The notes under the pieces were generated by a model. It saw only the letters and a program-made list of their open reading frames with translations, was not told the DNA's origin and ran no database searches. Of a stretch of 30,837 bases of DNA, positions 1-7,022 are shown piece by piece. Numbering within the stretch: the stretch's first letter is position 1; every line of letters starts with the position of its first letter. Both the position numbers and the translations under genes were made by a program. Source of the stretch: Methanolinea sp. UBA275 (lineage in GTDB: Archaea > Halobacteriota > Methanomicrobia > Methanomicrobiales > Methanospirillaceae); NCBI GenBank assembly GCA_002506105.1, contig DAWU01000016.1, positions 1 through 30,837 of the forward strand, read 5' to 3'.

Positions 1-143
1 GGTGGATCTTACACAATTACCAAAAGAATTATTCCGTCAGCTATACTCTTCACCTTTTCCATGGAAGGGACTCTTCTGGGTGAATATTTATTGTTTTTAT
101 TCCTTTACAATGCTCGATAGAGAAGGTATATCCCGGGGGTCTC

Positions 144-166
144 GAGGGTCTGCTTCAGAGGCCCTC
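144..166 (+). terminator. stem-loop, possible terminator
   Basis: GAGGGTCT (144-151) can pair with the segment ending in CCCTC (159-166, one G-T pair), leaving a 7-base loop, and is followed by TTTATCTT. It looks like a terminator for a gene that would lie upstream of the window. The first 260 bases otherwise show no convincing gene. The short open frame beginning at base 2 has no start context and no recognisable product. Confidence 0.3.
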
Positions 167-260
167 TTTATCTTCTGTTCCTGGTCGACATAGAGGCTGA
201 GAATTCTGCGTCGAACAGAAACGGAGCGAAAAGAAGGAGGCTTTGAACCTCGTGCCCTAA

Positions 261-332
261 AGCCGCCAGGGGGACTTGAACCCCCGACCTGCTGATTACG
301 AATCAGCCGCTCTACCGCTAAGCCATGGCGGC
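261..332 (-). tRNA. tRNA-Thr (anticodon CGT)
   Basis: Read on the minus strand this folds as a complete 72-base cloverleaf. The 7-base acceptor stem is GCCGCCA with TGGCGGC, the D arm contains AGCGGTAGAGC, and the anticodon stem GCTGA/TCAGC encloses TTCGTAA, giving anticodon CGT for the threonine codon ACG. The T arm is a GGGGG/CCCCC stem with TTCAAGT. The discriminator base is T and CCA is not encoded. No intron is seen. Confidence 0.95.
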
Positions 333-360
333 CCGATACCTTATACTATCGTCCTGCTCG

Positions 361-369
361 ATATATGAA
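361..369 (-). promoter_or_regulatory. TATA-like box of tRNA-Thr
   Basis: Minus-strand TTCATATAT lies about 30 bases before the 5' end of the tRNA, a fitting distance for an archaeal box A with a short 5' leader. No mapped start is available. Confidence 0.5.
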
Positions 370-526
370 TATTCGGCATCACGCACGGTATCCATCCTGC
401 AATAGAATCATTTTTACCGATGTACACCTCCTGGTGGAAGCAGGTCAATAAATTGAGAAACAGGGAATGTGTGGTGGAAATGCTTCCATTTCAGTATACA
501 CAAGAAAAAGAACCCGGATGATCCCG

Positions 527-823
527 TCAGGAGTATCCGCGAATAGTGGTGACGCTGTCACCCTGCTGCTTGCCCTGGGCGGGTTCCACCTTCCCAAATT
601 TTGACTCGTAGTCTGCCATCGTCTTGGAGAAGACCGAGAGCAGGGTCTTTGCATGCTGGGGGGTGATGCTCACGATAGACTTTGCCCTTGCCTGGTTCAC
701 ACCGGGGATCTGGTGGAGGAACACAAACGTGAATTCATCTTCTTTATAGGCGATCTGGATCATATTGCTGTATACAGGATCTAGGGTGTTCGGGATATTC
801 ACCGCGATCTCGTGGGAAGTCAT
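527..823 (-). CDS. DUF3467 domain protein
   Basis: The 98-residue product matches the small DUF3467 family, whose function is unknown. The family pattern is visible: VYSN near residue 18, alternating hydrophobic strands, a Q-HAK motif (SITPQHAKTL) in the second half, and a closing ADYESKFG segment. The ATG at 823 is chosen over an in-frame GTG at 832. Minus-strand GAATTAA near 847-853 is a TATA-like element about 26 bases before 823, which fits leaderless translation, and neither start has a Shine-Dalgarno (SD) sequence. The protein is probably cytoplasmic, with no signal peptide or membrane segment. A tiny ORF ends 25 bases upstream on the same strand and could be co-transcribed. Confidence 0.85.
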   Translation of the reverse strand: MTSHEIAVNIPNTLDPVYSNMIQIAYKEDEFTFVFLHQIPGVNQARAKSIVSITPQHAKTLLSVFSKTMADYESKFGKVEPAQGKQQGDSVTTIRGYS

Positions 824-848
824 GCTGTACACTAAGGCTGTGTGGAGG

Positions 849-995
849 TTAATTCTTCCCGTGTTGACACGCCGGGGATTCCTTTACGGCTTTTCCTGGA
901 GTGAGGTCACTATCCGTCGCGATGCATGAACATCCGGGGAAGACAAGGGCAGCAAGCCCGAAAAAGAAAATGAACACAAAGGAGAAAACCTTCAT
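849..995 (-). CDS. possible 48-residue lipoprotein-like small protein
   Basis: ATG at 995 to TAA at 849 encodes 48 residues. It begins MKVFSFVFIFFFGLAALVF, a classic signal-peptide core, followed by PGCSC, which resembles a lipobox with the cysteine at position 22. The remaining 26 residues are polar. There is no good SD sequence and no family I recognise. It lies between the DUF3467 gene and the divergent Cas4-like gene, which starts 30 bases away. The signal-like N-terminus argues for a real gene; its short length argues for caution. Confidence 0.4.
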   Translation of the reverse strand: MKVFSFVFIFFFGLAALVFPGCSCIATDSDLTPGKAVKESPACQHGKN

Positions 996-1025
996 GACCG
1001 CAAGAGAAGACTGGCAGGTATTTCC

Positions 1026-1721
1026 ATGAATGGATCGGCGTTCCGGAAAGGGAGGACAGTTCCCGTCTCCGCGGTCATCACTGCAGCCCTCTGCCCGATG
1101 AGGCTCTACCTTGAGTCAAGGTCAGCAGAGCCACGGCAGGAAAGCCCGAAGTACACCATCTGCAAGCAGATCTCCTCGCACCTTGGAAGCACTCTTGACC
1201 CGGGGCTGATCTGGGATGAGGTTGTCGCAATCATCCCCAACGCAGACCCGGATTTGCATGAGTTCATGAATGCCTGCATTTCCCGGTGCGACGAGGGAGG
1301 ACCGTGGCGAGGCTTCACTGACACTGATGTGCACCTCCATTCAGAAAAGCATGGCCTCTCGGGAAACATCGACAAGATCCATGACCATGAACCGTTCCTC
1401 TCCATTGTAAGATCCATGCATGCTCCTCCGGCAGGTGTATACACATCAGATCGGCTCAGGGTATTTGGTTACATGATACTCATGAACGAGACCCTGGGAC
1501 TCGATATCCAGGAAGGGTCGGTCGAATACATCCCTTCGGGAGTGGTGAGATCCTGCACACCGGGACCAATTGACAAAAGGCGGTTTTTAAAAGCCATGAG
1601 AGATGCACGGGATATCCTCTCGGGGAAGGAGCCTCCGAGGCCGCAGGGTGTGAAGTGCCAGTCATGCGAGTCCCTCGATGCGTGCAAGCCCGCGGGGAGA
1701 AGGCTCTCTGATTTACTGTAA
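1026..1721 (+). CDS. Cas4-like protein with altered nuclease active site
   Basis: This 231-residue protein has the cysteine layout of the Cas4 branch of PD-(D/E)XK nucleases. One cysteine is near the N-terminus (C23, in LCPMRLY) and three are at the C-terminus (C211, C214, C220, in CQSCESLDAC), the set that usually holds a 4Fe-4S cluster. In the core, D116 (SGNIDKI) is in the place of the conserved aspartate. Where an E-x-K is expected, the sequence reads SIVR (126-129), and the usual Q-x3-Y reads R-V-F-G-Y. It may therefore bind DNA or an Fe-S cluster without cutting, or use other residues. No cas genes or CRISPR array are present. An AGGT lies 7 bases before the ATG. Family call fairly secure, activity uncertain. 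Confidence 0.7.
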   Translation: MNGSAFRKGRTVPVSAVITAALCPMRLYLESRSAEPRQESPKYTICKQISSHLGSTLDPGLIWDEVVAIIPNADPDLHEFMNACISRCDEGGPWRGFTDTDVHLHSEKHGLSGNIDKIHDHEPFLSIVRSMHAPPAGVYTSDRLRVFGYMILMNETLGLDIQEGSVEYIPSGVVRSCTPGPIDKRRFLKAMRDARDILSGKEPPRPQGVKCQSCESLDACKPAGRRLSDLL

Positions 1722-1873
1722 GAATGATCACATGCACCCCAAGGGAAAGGCTTTATTTCCATGTTTTTAACTCCGAATTTTCCGCAGATTACGATTTTAA
1801 GGCTCCTGATTCTCAACAGTTCAAGGCGGGATGAAACATGGAAGAATTCAACGAACGGCTATGGATACAACTG

Positions 1874-1890
1874 GAATGTTCGAAACATTC
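1874..1890. repeat. 17-base inverted repeat upstream of the PepSY-like gene
   Basis: GAATGTT-CGA-AACATTC is a perfect 7-base inverted repeat with a 3-base centre, ending 36 bases before the preferred start at 1927. It could be an operator or a small leader hairpin. It also lies inside an open frame that could extend the gene upstream to 1831. Confidence 0.35.
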
Positions 1891-1926
1891 ATGAGAGATG
1901 CCGACGAGCATGTGACAGGATGCACG

Positions 1927-2340
1927 ATGGGAAAAGGAATAATAATTGCTTTTGTTCTTCTCTCTCTTCTGATCTGTAGTTGTGGGGCGGCATATATCCA
2001 GAATCCTTTGGCAGAACATGGCCGGTTCCAGAAGGATGCCCGGGGATACATCATTCCGGCCGGAGTACATCCAGGCATTATTTCTAACTTTATATATCCA
2101 AGTGATCATATTTCCAGGTCTGAAGCGGTTTCTATCGCAAAAGCCAATGCAGGTTTAATTCTAATCTATTCAATAAGTGCAAAATGCGAAGATGAATGGT
2201 CTGAATTGTCGATTAATCCGGTGGCATTGACATGGGTAGTCATTCTAAAAGGCAGGGTCACGAGATCATACGATGCGGAATTGGTTACAAAAGTGGTCCG
2301 AATTGACGGATTTACGGGAAAAGTGATTTCAGTCACCTGA
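1927..2340 (+). CDS. secreted or membrane-anchored protein with PepSY-like domain
   Basis: From ATG 1927 the product is 137 residues. It opens with a hydrophobic signal or anchor segment (about residues 4-24, ending ICSCGAA, so a lipoprotein is possible). The C-terminal part has PepSY-like features: an SRSEAVSIAKANAG helix, a strand with ALTWVVIL, and a closing RIDGFTGKVISVT, matching the usual D-x-x-T-G-x-V ending. PepSY-type domains are often linked to inhibition of secreted proteases. The frame stays open to an ATG at 1831, but 1927 puts the signal peptide at the N-terminus and has AGGATG six to eight bases upstream. Function unknown. Confidence 0.6.
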   Translation: MGKGIIIAFVLLSLLICSCGAAYIQNPLAEHGRFQKDARGYIIPAGVHPGIISNFIYPSDHISRSEAVSIAKANAGLILIYSISAKCEDEWSELSINPVALTWVVILKGRVTRSYDAELVTKVVRIDGFTGKVISVT

Positions 2341-2354
2341 TATATTCGCTGTGT

Positions 2355-3287
2355 TCAATCCTGCCCGAGGAGTGTGAGGGAGCGGATATACTCTCCCCGG
2401 GCTTCCCGGCTCGTCCCGACGATCAGCCACTGCTCGTCGCCATGAACCTCGCAGACTCCCTTCGCCTGGATACGCTCGCCATCGAGAGCCTGCCCGCTGT
2501 AGGTGTGAGTGAAGGAGAGCACTCTTGAGATCTCTTCATGATCGATGAGGTAGGTGGCAGGGTTATCATTGGCAAGGCTCGCATCGGTCACCCTCGCCTC
2601 GATCTTCCGGGTTCCCACCACCTTTCCCTTTCCTGAAGGTTGCGGATCCAGGTTCCGGTAGGACCGCGTGTAGAGAAGGTCAAAGTAAGTCTGGTTGATC
2701 TGCCCGCGGTTCCACTTCCTCTTTTCATGCAGGAGGAACTCATCGAAGCTGAGTTCAGGCTTCCGCTTCTCGTAGATCTTCTCCCAGGTCTCTTCCCTGA
2801 TTGGCGGGATCTTCCCCGATGATACCGCTCGTTTGAGCATGGCCTGGGCTCGGAACCATTGCTTTCCGTAAATCACAAGGTCTACATCGGACCCGGAATT
2901 CTCAAGGCCGCAGAGGAACGAGCCCGTGCACCCGATACTCCCTGGGCGGAGGGGAAAATGTGCAAGGAGCGATGAGATCCTGGCATCCCGGGCGGAAATT
3001 GCTGCGATCTCTTCCTCCGGTTTCAGGACACGGCGGACATCGGAGAGAGGTACCCTGTGGAGGAGATCAAGGTATTCCGGCTTTTCCTTTCGGATCAGCG
3101 CATACGATTCATCGAAATCCACTTTCCGGTACCGCTCGCCTGTGCGATTCACCCGGTCCCCTTTCGGGTCCGGTATGTACCGGAGGATGCATCCGACTCT
3201 GGGTGTGTTGTCGTAGGTCGAGACAGCGTAGAGCCAGCCGTCGCAATCCTCGATGAAGTCGCGCAACCGGATCTTTTTCGCCCTCAC
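2355..3287 (-). CDS. nucleotidyltransferase (Pol beta-type fold)
   Basis: The 310-residue protein carries the nucleotidyltransferase signature GS (122-123) followed by DVD (134-136), inside TGSFLCGLENSGSDVDLVIYG. D202 (FDLLY) is a candidate third metal ligand. It resembles the archaeal predicted nucleotidyltransferases of COG1665; its substrate is unknown. The frame runs upstream to 3440, but the GTG at 3287 is preferred. GTGA overlaps the stop of the previous gene by 4 bases, a GGGAGGGAG ribosome site precedes it, and the residues upstream are arginine-rich shadow coding. It is the last gene of the tRNA-Gly/ACT/TsaC run, so a role in RNA or nucleotide modification is a reasonable guess. Confidence 0.8.
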   Translation of the reverse strand: MRAKKIRLRDFIEDCDGWLYAVSTYDNTPRVGCILRYIPDPKGDRVNRTGERYRKVDFDESYALIRKEKPEYLDLLHRVPLSDVRRVLKPEEEIAAISARDARISSLLAHFPLRPGSIGCTGSFLCGLENSGSDVDLVIYGKQWFRAQAMLKRAVSSGKIPPIREETWEKIYEKRKPELSFDEFLLHEKRKWNRGQINQTYFDLLYTRSYRNLDPQPSGKGKVVGTRKIEARVTDASLANDNPATYLIDHEEISRVLSFTHTYSGQALDGERIQAKGVCEVHGDEQWLIVGTSREARGEYIRSLTLLGQD

Positions 3288-3871
3288 AAATTCTCCCTCC
3301 CATGTTCCCTGAGAAATGCTCCCACCTCTTCGATAAGGGTCCCGGGCCGAAGAATGGTTCCGTGCACGAGATCGACGACAGTGCTTGCGGTGCCGGGGAG
3401 CCGCCCGCCGTCGAGGAGGAGATCGTGCCTGACATGACATTCGTCAGGGGATGCGGGATCCCGTGCCCCGTGGAGATTGGCGCTCGTTGCCGTGATAGGG
3501 GAATCGAGGGCTTCAATGAGTTGGAGTGCGAGGGGATGGGCTGGGAACCTGATCCCGATCAGCCCCGTCCCTCCGCTCAGAATTTCGGGAAGGCAGTTCC
3601 TGGCCGGCAGCACCATCGTAACGGGACCGGGAAAGAATCGCTCCATGAACGAGGAAGCCGTTGCATCGATACGGGCAATCCCGTACGCCATCTCGACATC
3701 GCAGACCGCAACTGAGATCGGCTCCGATATGGGCCTTCTCTTTGCTTCATAGACGTTCAGAATGGCCTCATCGGAAAATGCATCCGCTCCAAGGCCGTAG
3801 ATCGTGTCGGTTGGGTATATCACGAGACCGTCGTGCCGGAGGATCCGGACTGCTTCCTCGATCCGGTCCAT
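3284..3871 (-). CDS. tsaC: L-threonylcarbamoyladenylate synthase (Sua5/YrdC family)
   Basis: The 195-residue single-domain YrdC protein should make threonylcarbamoyl-AMP from threonine, bicarbonate and ATP, the first step of the t6A37 modification of tRNAs reading ANN codons. Visible motifs are YPTDTIYGLG (19-28), the KRRP-x-S-x-P-I nucleotide-binding segment (44-52), FFPGPVT, GIRFP and TATSAN. It lacks the Sua5 C-terminal domain. ATG 3871 is preferred over 3907 because it starts one base after the upstream stop and immediately before the conserved fold. The 3' end overlaps the nucleotidyltransferase gene by 4 bases, implying coupling. Confidence 0.9.
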   Translation of the reverse strand: MDRIEEAVRILRHDGLVIYPTDTIYGLGADAFSDEAILNVYEAKRRPISEPISVAVCDVEMAYGIARIDATASSFMERFFPGPVTMVLPARNCLPEILSGGTGLIGIRFPAHPLALQLIEALDSPITATSANLHGARDPASPDECHVRHDLLLDGGRLPGTASTVVDLVHGTILRPGTLIEEVGAFLREHGRENL

Positions 3872-3872
3872 C

Positions 3873-4553
3873 CTAGAATTCCTTTCCCCGTACCCTGTTG
3901 ATGTCAAACACAGCCTGTCCGCTCACGTGCATGACGGCAAAAACCCCGGCCTGGATGGGATCAGTGACCACCATGTCAACGTGCTGGGGTATACTGCCGG
4001 CCATCTTCAGGGCGATTACTGGGATTCCTGCTTCTCTGACCCTGTCAGCCGCTCTCGATATCTCTCCTCCCATGAGTGACCCGGCAAGGACAAGGATTGC
4101 CGCCCGGGGAAGCCGGGCTACCGCGTCAACCGCCTGGGCCACGGTCTTTTCCCCGACAAGAGGAATGGTGTCGACCGAGATCCTCTCCCCCCGGATATTG
4201 TGCCGGTCTGCCTCGTTCACCGCTCCAAGGGCGACCTGGGCAACCTGGGCACCTCCTCCTATGATGATGACCCTTGTCCCGAAGATGTGGCTGAATGGCT
4301 CAACCGCTGTGACCTCCCGGACAGACTCGATCTCGTTGAGCTTCGCGAACATGGCAGAGGAATCCGAGCAGTGATCATACTCCATGTAGAGTTCGGCCAT
4401 GCCGTCAAAGGGCCCGGAGTCGAAGATCTCCTGGTGGACCATCAGGATATTCGCATTATGGCCGGCAACAACGGTAGAAATGTCGCGAAGAACACCCTTC
4501 CGGTTCTCGGCAATGATCCGGAAGGCAGACAGATCTGAGACCTTGTCATCCAT
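3873..4553 (-). CDS. ACT domain protein (DUF5612 type)
   Basis: Residues about 8-85 form an ACT domain (AFRIIAENRKGVLRDISTVVAGHNANI), the fold that typically binds an amino acid and regulates a partner. The C-terminal half contains VIIIGGGAQVAQVALGAVNEAD and a run of alternating strands and helices, the arrangement annotated as DUF5612 in methanogens. No catalytic residues can be assigned. The start codon lies only 7 bases after the 3' end of tRNA-Gly on the same strand with no room for its own promoter, so it is probably expressed from the tRNA promoter. The stop is one base before the tsaC start. Confidence 0.8.
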   Translation of the reverse strand: MDDKVSDLSAFRIIAENRKGVLRDISTVVAGHNANILMVHQEIFDSGPFDGMAELYMEYDHCSDSSAMFAKLNEIESVREVTAVEPFSHIFGTRVIIIGGGAQVAQVALGAVNEADRHNIRGERISVDTIPLVGEKTVAQAVDAVARLPRAAILVLAGSLMGGEISRAADRVREAGIPVIALKMAGSIPQHVDMVVTDPIQAGVFAVMHVSGQAVFDINRVRGKEF

Positions 4554-4560
4554 GGCAGGA

Positions 4561-4631
4561 TGCGATAGCCGGGGATCGAACCCGGGTTAGAGGCTTGGGA
4601 AGCCCCTGTCCTACCGCTAGACTACTATCGC
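4561..4631 (-). tRNA. tRNA-Gly (anticodon CCC)
   Basis: The minus strand folds as a 71-base cloverleaf: acceptor GCGATAG with CTATCGC, D arm with AGCGGTAGGAC, anticodon stem GGGGC/GCCTC (one G-T pair) around TTCCCAA giving CCC, and T arm CCGGG-TTCGATC-CCCGG. The discriminator is A and CCA is not encoded. It heads a run of three protein genes on the same strand. Confidence 0.95.
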
Positions 4632-4670
4632 GAGAGAGAAATATGGTAGTATCATTTCGTATCCCTCTGA

Positions 4671-4678
4671 CATAAAGG
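4671..4678 (-). promoter_or_regulatory. TATA-like box for tRNA-Gly operon
   Basis: Minus-strand CCTTTATG lies about 40 bases before the mature tRNA 5' end, which would leave a leader of roughly 15 bases for RNase P to remove. It is the best candidate in a short AT-rich stretch; CATATTT closer in (about 4640-4648) is an alternative. Confidence 0.35.
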
Positions 4679-4758
4679 TTCTTTTTTCCCTGAATAATGG
4701 CGTAAAAATCCGCTCCTGTGCTCTCCGCGGGCAGACAGGGGTATCCTCAATGTCACAT

Positions 4759-5685
4759 CTATTTGTGTTCATTCCCGGAGTTCCTGGCATCCTGGAGTTC
4801 CCGGATCACTTCCCTGTGAAGGGAAAGCATCATGTCGGTCAGGATACCGAACATGAATATCTGGAAACCGACGACAATCAGGAGAACAGTGAGTATCGTG
4901 AGTGGCAGGTGCTCGATATTCTGCAGCCATTCTAGAATCACGTATATCCCGACAATGATCCCCCCGGTCATCGTAACAAGGCCGATAAGGCCGAAGTAAA
5001 AGAGGGGGTTGGTCATCTTTGCAAGCCGGTAGATGGTCGCGGTGATCTTGAAGCCGTCGTGGAAGGGGTTCAGCTTGGTGGGGGTCCCCGGTCTTTTCTT
5101 GTAACTGATAGGGACAACCAATATCTTCTGGCCGCTCCGTACCGCTTCTGCCGAGATCTCGGTCTCGATCCCAAATCCCACCTCTTTTAAGTGCATCTGC
5201 CTGATACCCTCATGGGAAAATGCCCGGTATCCCGACAGGATATCCGAGAGATAGGCAGAATGAGCCAGTTTGAAGAGACGGTTGAGAATCTGGTTCCCGA
5301 AAAGGTTCAGCCTTGAGAAGGCATCCCGGTTCTCGTCGGTTAAACGATCCCCTATCACCTGGTCGTATCCCCTGGAGAGGGGCTCGAGCACCTTTTCTGC
5401 ATCCTGGGGAGAGTAGGTACCGTCACCATCGATCATCAGGATGTAGGGTTCTTCAATGAGCGAGAAGGCCTCGATGAGAGCATTGCCCTTTCCCTTCCTT
5501 GACTGAACCTCAACCCTTGCTCCCTCCCTGCTTGCAATACTCCTCGTCTCGTCAATGCTATTTCCATCGATCACGAAGATATGAGAATAACCGAGATCCC
5601 GGAACTCTCGTATCAGGGGCCCGATCGTGGGAGCTTCGTTGAGTGTGGGAATGAGAATGCAGACCTGGTCCTTCTCAATTGGCAT
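4759..5685 (-). CDS. aglJ: dolichyl-phosphate glycosyltransferase, AglJ-like (GT2)
   Basis: The 308-residue protein has an N-terminal GT2 glycosyltransferase domain: ILIPTLNE near 10-17, VIDGNSIDET at 38-47, the metal-binding DGDGT at 86-90 and SDILSGYRAFS. Two membrane segments follow, near 228-252 and 262-285. Its length and layout match archaeal AglJ, which adds the first sugar to dolichyl phosphate in S-layer N-glycosylation. Other GT2 dolichyl-phosphate sugar transferases share this layout, so the AglJ name is likely rather than certain. It is divergent from the DUF99 gene, with 40 bases between starts. Sequon-rich surface proteins and cis-prenyltransferase genes occur in the same window. 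Confidence 0.8.
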   Translation of the reverse strand: MPIEKDQVCILIPTLNEAPTIGPLIREFRDLGYSHIFVIDGNSIDETRSIASREGARVEVQSRKGKGNALIEAFSLIEEPYILMIDGDGTYSPQDAEKVLEPLSRGYDQVIGDRLTDENRDAFSRLNLFGNQILNRLFKLAHSAYLSDILSGYRAFSHEGIRQMHLKEVGFGIETEISAEAVRSGQKILVVPISYKKRPGTPTKLNPFHDGFKITATIYRLAKMTNPLFYFGLIGLVTMTGGIIVGIYVILEWLQNIEHLPLTILTVLLIVVGFQIFMFGILTDMMLSLHREVIRELQDARNSGNEHK

Positions 5686-5690
5686 CGAGT

Positions 5691-5706
5691 TATTAATTTA
5701 AAAATC
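5691..5706. promoter_or_regulatory. shared AT-rich promoter between aglJ and DUF99 gene
   Basis: TATTAATTTAAAAATC sits in the 40-base gap between divergent starts. For the plus gene, TTTAAAAAT is about 25 bases before ATG 5726, suggesting a leaderless transcript. For the minus gene, TTTAAATTAATA is very close to ATG 5685, so its real start of transcription or its TATA may lie elsewhere. Confidence 0.4.
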
Positions 5707-5725
5707 CACGAACATAAGTGCTTCC

Positions 5726-6304
5726 ATGCATATCGCAAAGAAAGGACTCCGGGTGCTCGGCATCGCGGAGAGCTTTTCCTCGCGGGAGTATTCGGTGCTT
5801 GCCGGCGTCGTGATGCGGAAGGATCTTCGGATCGACGGGTTCACTTGTACAAAGATCACTGTCGGGGGAATGGATGCAACCGAGGGTGTCCTTCGGATCT
5901 ATCGTCACCTTGAACGGAAAGACATCAATGTGATCATGGTGAGCGGGTGCGTGATCGCGTGGTATAATATCCTTGATCCCGCGAAGGTCAGTGAAACAAC
6001 CGGTGTGCCGGTTATTGTCGTCACGTACGAGGATTCTGAAGGGTTGAAGGATGATATTACTCACCATTTCCCGGGGGATTTTGCCCGCCTGGCTTCCTAC
6101 GAGTCACTGGGTGAGCGAGTTCCCTTGAGCCTCTCCACAGGGCATACGATCTTCATCCGCTCTTACGGGATTGATCAGGATGAAGCGGGACAGTTATGCC
6201 GCGATGTTACCCTCGACGGAAAGATCCCCGAACCTCTCCGGATCGCACGACTCATGGCACGAGGCGTGATGCATTTTTCAGGAGAGGATCCTGATAAGGC
6301 ATAA
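5726..6304 (+). CDS. DUF99 (UPF0215) family protein
   Basis: The 192-residue protein matches the archaeal DUF99 family, whose biochemical role is not established; the fold is thought to relate to endonuclease V. Family features include the opening KKGLRVLGIAESF, the strand-rich GVVMRKDLRIDGF, TVGGMDATEGV, MVSGCVIAWYNILD and TGVPVIVVTYEDSEGL. No signal peptide is present. The ATG is close behind a TATA-like element, consistent with leaderless expression. An oligo-T tract follows 43 bases after the stop. Confidence 0.85.
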   Translation: MHIAKKGLRVLGIAESFSSREYSVLAGVVMRKDLRIDGFTCTKITVGGMDATEGVLRIYRHLERKDINVIMVSGCVIAWYNILDPAKVSETTGVPVIVVTYEDSEGLKDDITHHFPGDFARLASYESLGERVPLSLSTGHTIFIRSYGIDQDEAGQLCRDVTLDGKIPEPLRIARLMARGVMHFSGEDPDKA

Positions 6305-6347
6305 TGGGTCCTGGAATACTGAAGCATCACTGTGGACGTCGTATCAC

Positions 6348-6354
6348 TTTTTTT
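6348..6354 (+). terminator. oligo-T terminator after DUF99 gene
   Basis: Seven T residues, flanked by CAC and AAGAGTG, lie about 45 bases after the DUF99 stop. Oligo-T tracts are the usual archaeal termination signal. Confidence 0.45.
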
Positions 6355-6394
6355 AAGAGTGTCCCGTCGTGACAACAGGTGCCATTATTAGGAG

Positions 6395-6402
6395 AAAAAA
6401 AA
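6395..6402 (-). terminator. oligo-T terminator after META-domain gene
   Basis: Eight A residues on the plus strand give TTTTTTTT on the minus strand, one base past the stop codon of the META-domain gene. Together with 6348-6354 it separates two convergent genes. Confidence 0.5.
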
Positions 6403-6403
6403 G

Positions 6404-6937
6404 TTAAATCCCCCGTGGAACCGCAGTAGGGCCATAAGGTGTCCTGTGGTAGACAAGGGTGCTGCCGAGTTCTGACGTGATCACGAGCTGGCTGCCTGTG
6501 ATCTCGTAACTCGAAGCATCCTGGAGGATCTCATGATACTGTGATTCCAAATCTCCTGTCTCTTTACAGTACATTAATGTCGATACGAGGGGACCGACCT
6601 GAATGCCCTTTCCGTCAGGGAGCATCTTTCCTGTAAGAATGTACTGGCCGCTGAAATGGTTGCACCCTGAAAATCCAGACAGTCCGCCATCCTCTGTGAA
6701 CACCACATCCATCTGAACGCTCATCGTCTGTATTGGTGAAGCTCCTTCCGGCCTGGTCATTGCCGCGAGATACCATGTTCCCAGCAATGCCTGGTCAGCG
6801 AGTGGCCCTGCTGTCGGGGCAGGCGTAATGAGAGTCGTGGGGACAGGGGTTGGCTCTGCGGGACCAGTGGACATGCAGCCTGCAGCAAATATACCACAAA
6901 GTGTACAGGCGACGAGGAGATACCATGTGAGTTTCAT
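6404..6937 (-). CDS. META-domain lipoprotein (HslJ-like)
   Basis: From ATG 6937 the product is 177 residues. A hydrophobic signal ends FAAGC, a lipobox with C21 as the likely lipidated residue, followed by a Pro/Thr-rich spacer. The META domain (about 48-168) shows LLGTWYL, GLSGFSGCNHFSGQYIL, the typical GPLVSTLMYC and LVITSE. META proteins are small extracytoplasmic beta-rich domains of unclear function, seen in stress-linked bacterial HslJ. The frame extends to 7225, but the extra residues are low in hydrophobicity and precede the signal peptide, so they are left out. ATG 6958 is an alternative. The type IV pilin lies 85 bases upstream. Confidence 0.75.
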   Translation of the reverse strand: MKLTWYLLVACTLCGIFAAGCMSTGPAEPTPVPTTLITPAPTAGPLADQALLGTWYLAAMTRPEGASPIQTMSVQMDVVFTEDGGLSGFSGCNHFSGQYILTGKMLPDGKGIQVGPLVSTLMYCKETGDLESQYHEILQDASSYEITGSQLVITSELGSTLVYHRTPYGPTAVPRGI

Positions 6938-7022
6938 ACGTGAAATGAAACCCTGCATCAATAAACAATTTTCGAAAGAGTGTGGGGATACCAATCGATA
7001 CTGGGGATCTTGTCCATGATGT

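Noticed and set aside
2..193. 63-residue plus frame at the window start
   Set aside because: No start signal, no recognisable composition, and it runs into a likely terminator hairpin.
1026..1721. CRISPR-Cas locus suggested by the Cas4-like gene
   Set aside because: No Cas1, Cas2, effector genes or repeat array in the window.
3288..3440. N-terminal extension of the nucleotidyltransferase frame
   Set aside because: Arg/Ser-rich shadow of tsaC; the GTG at 3287 has a strong ribosome site and a stop-start overlap.
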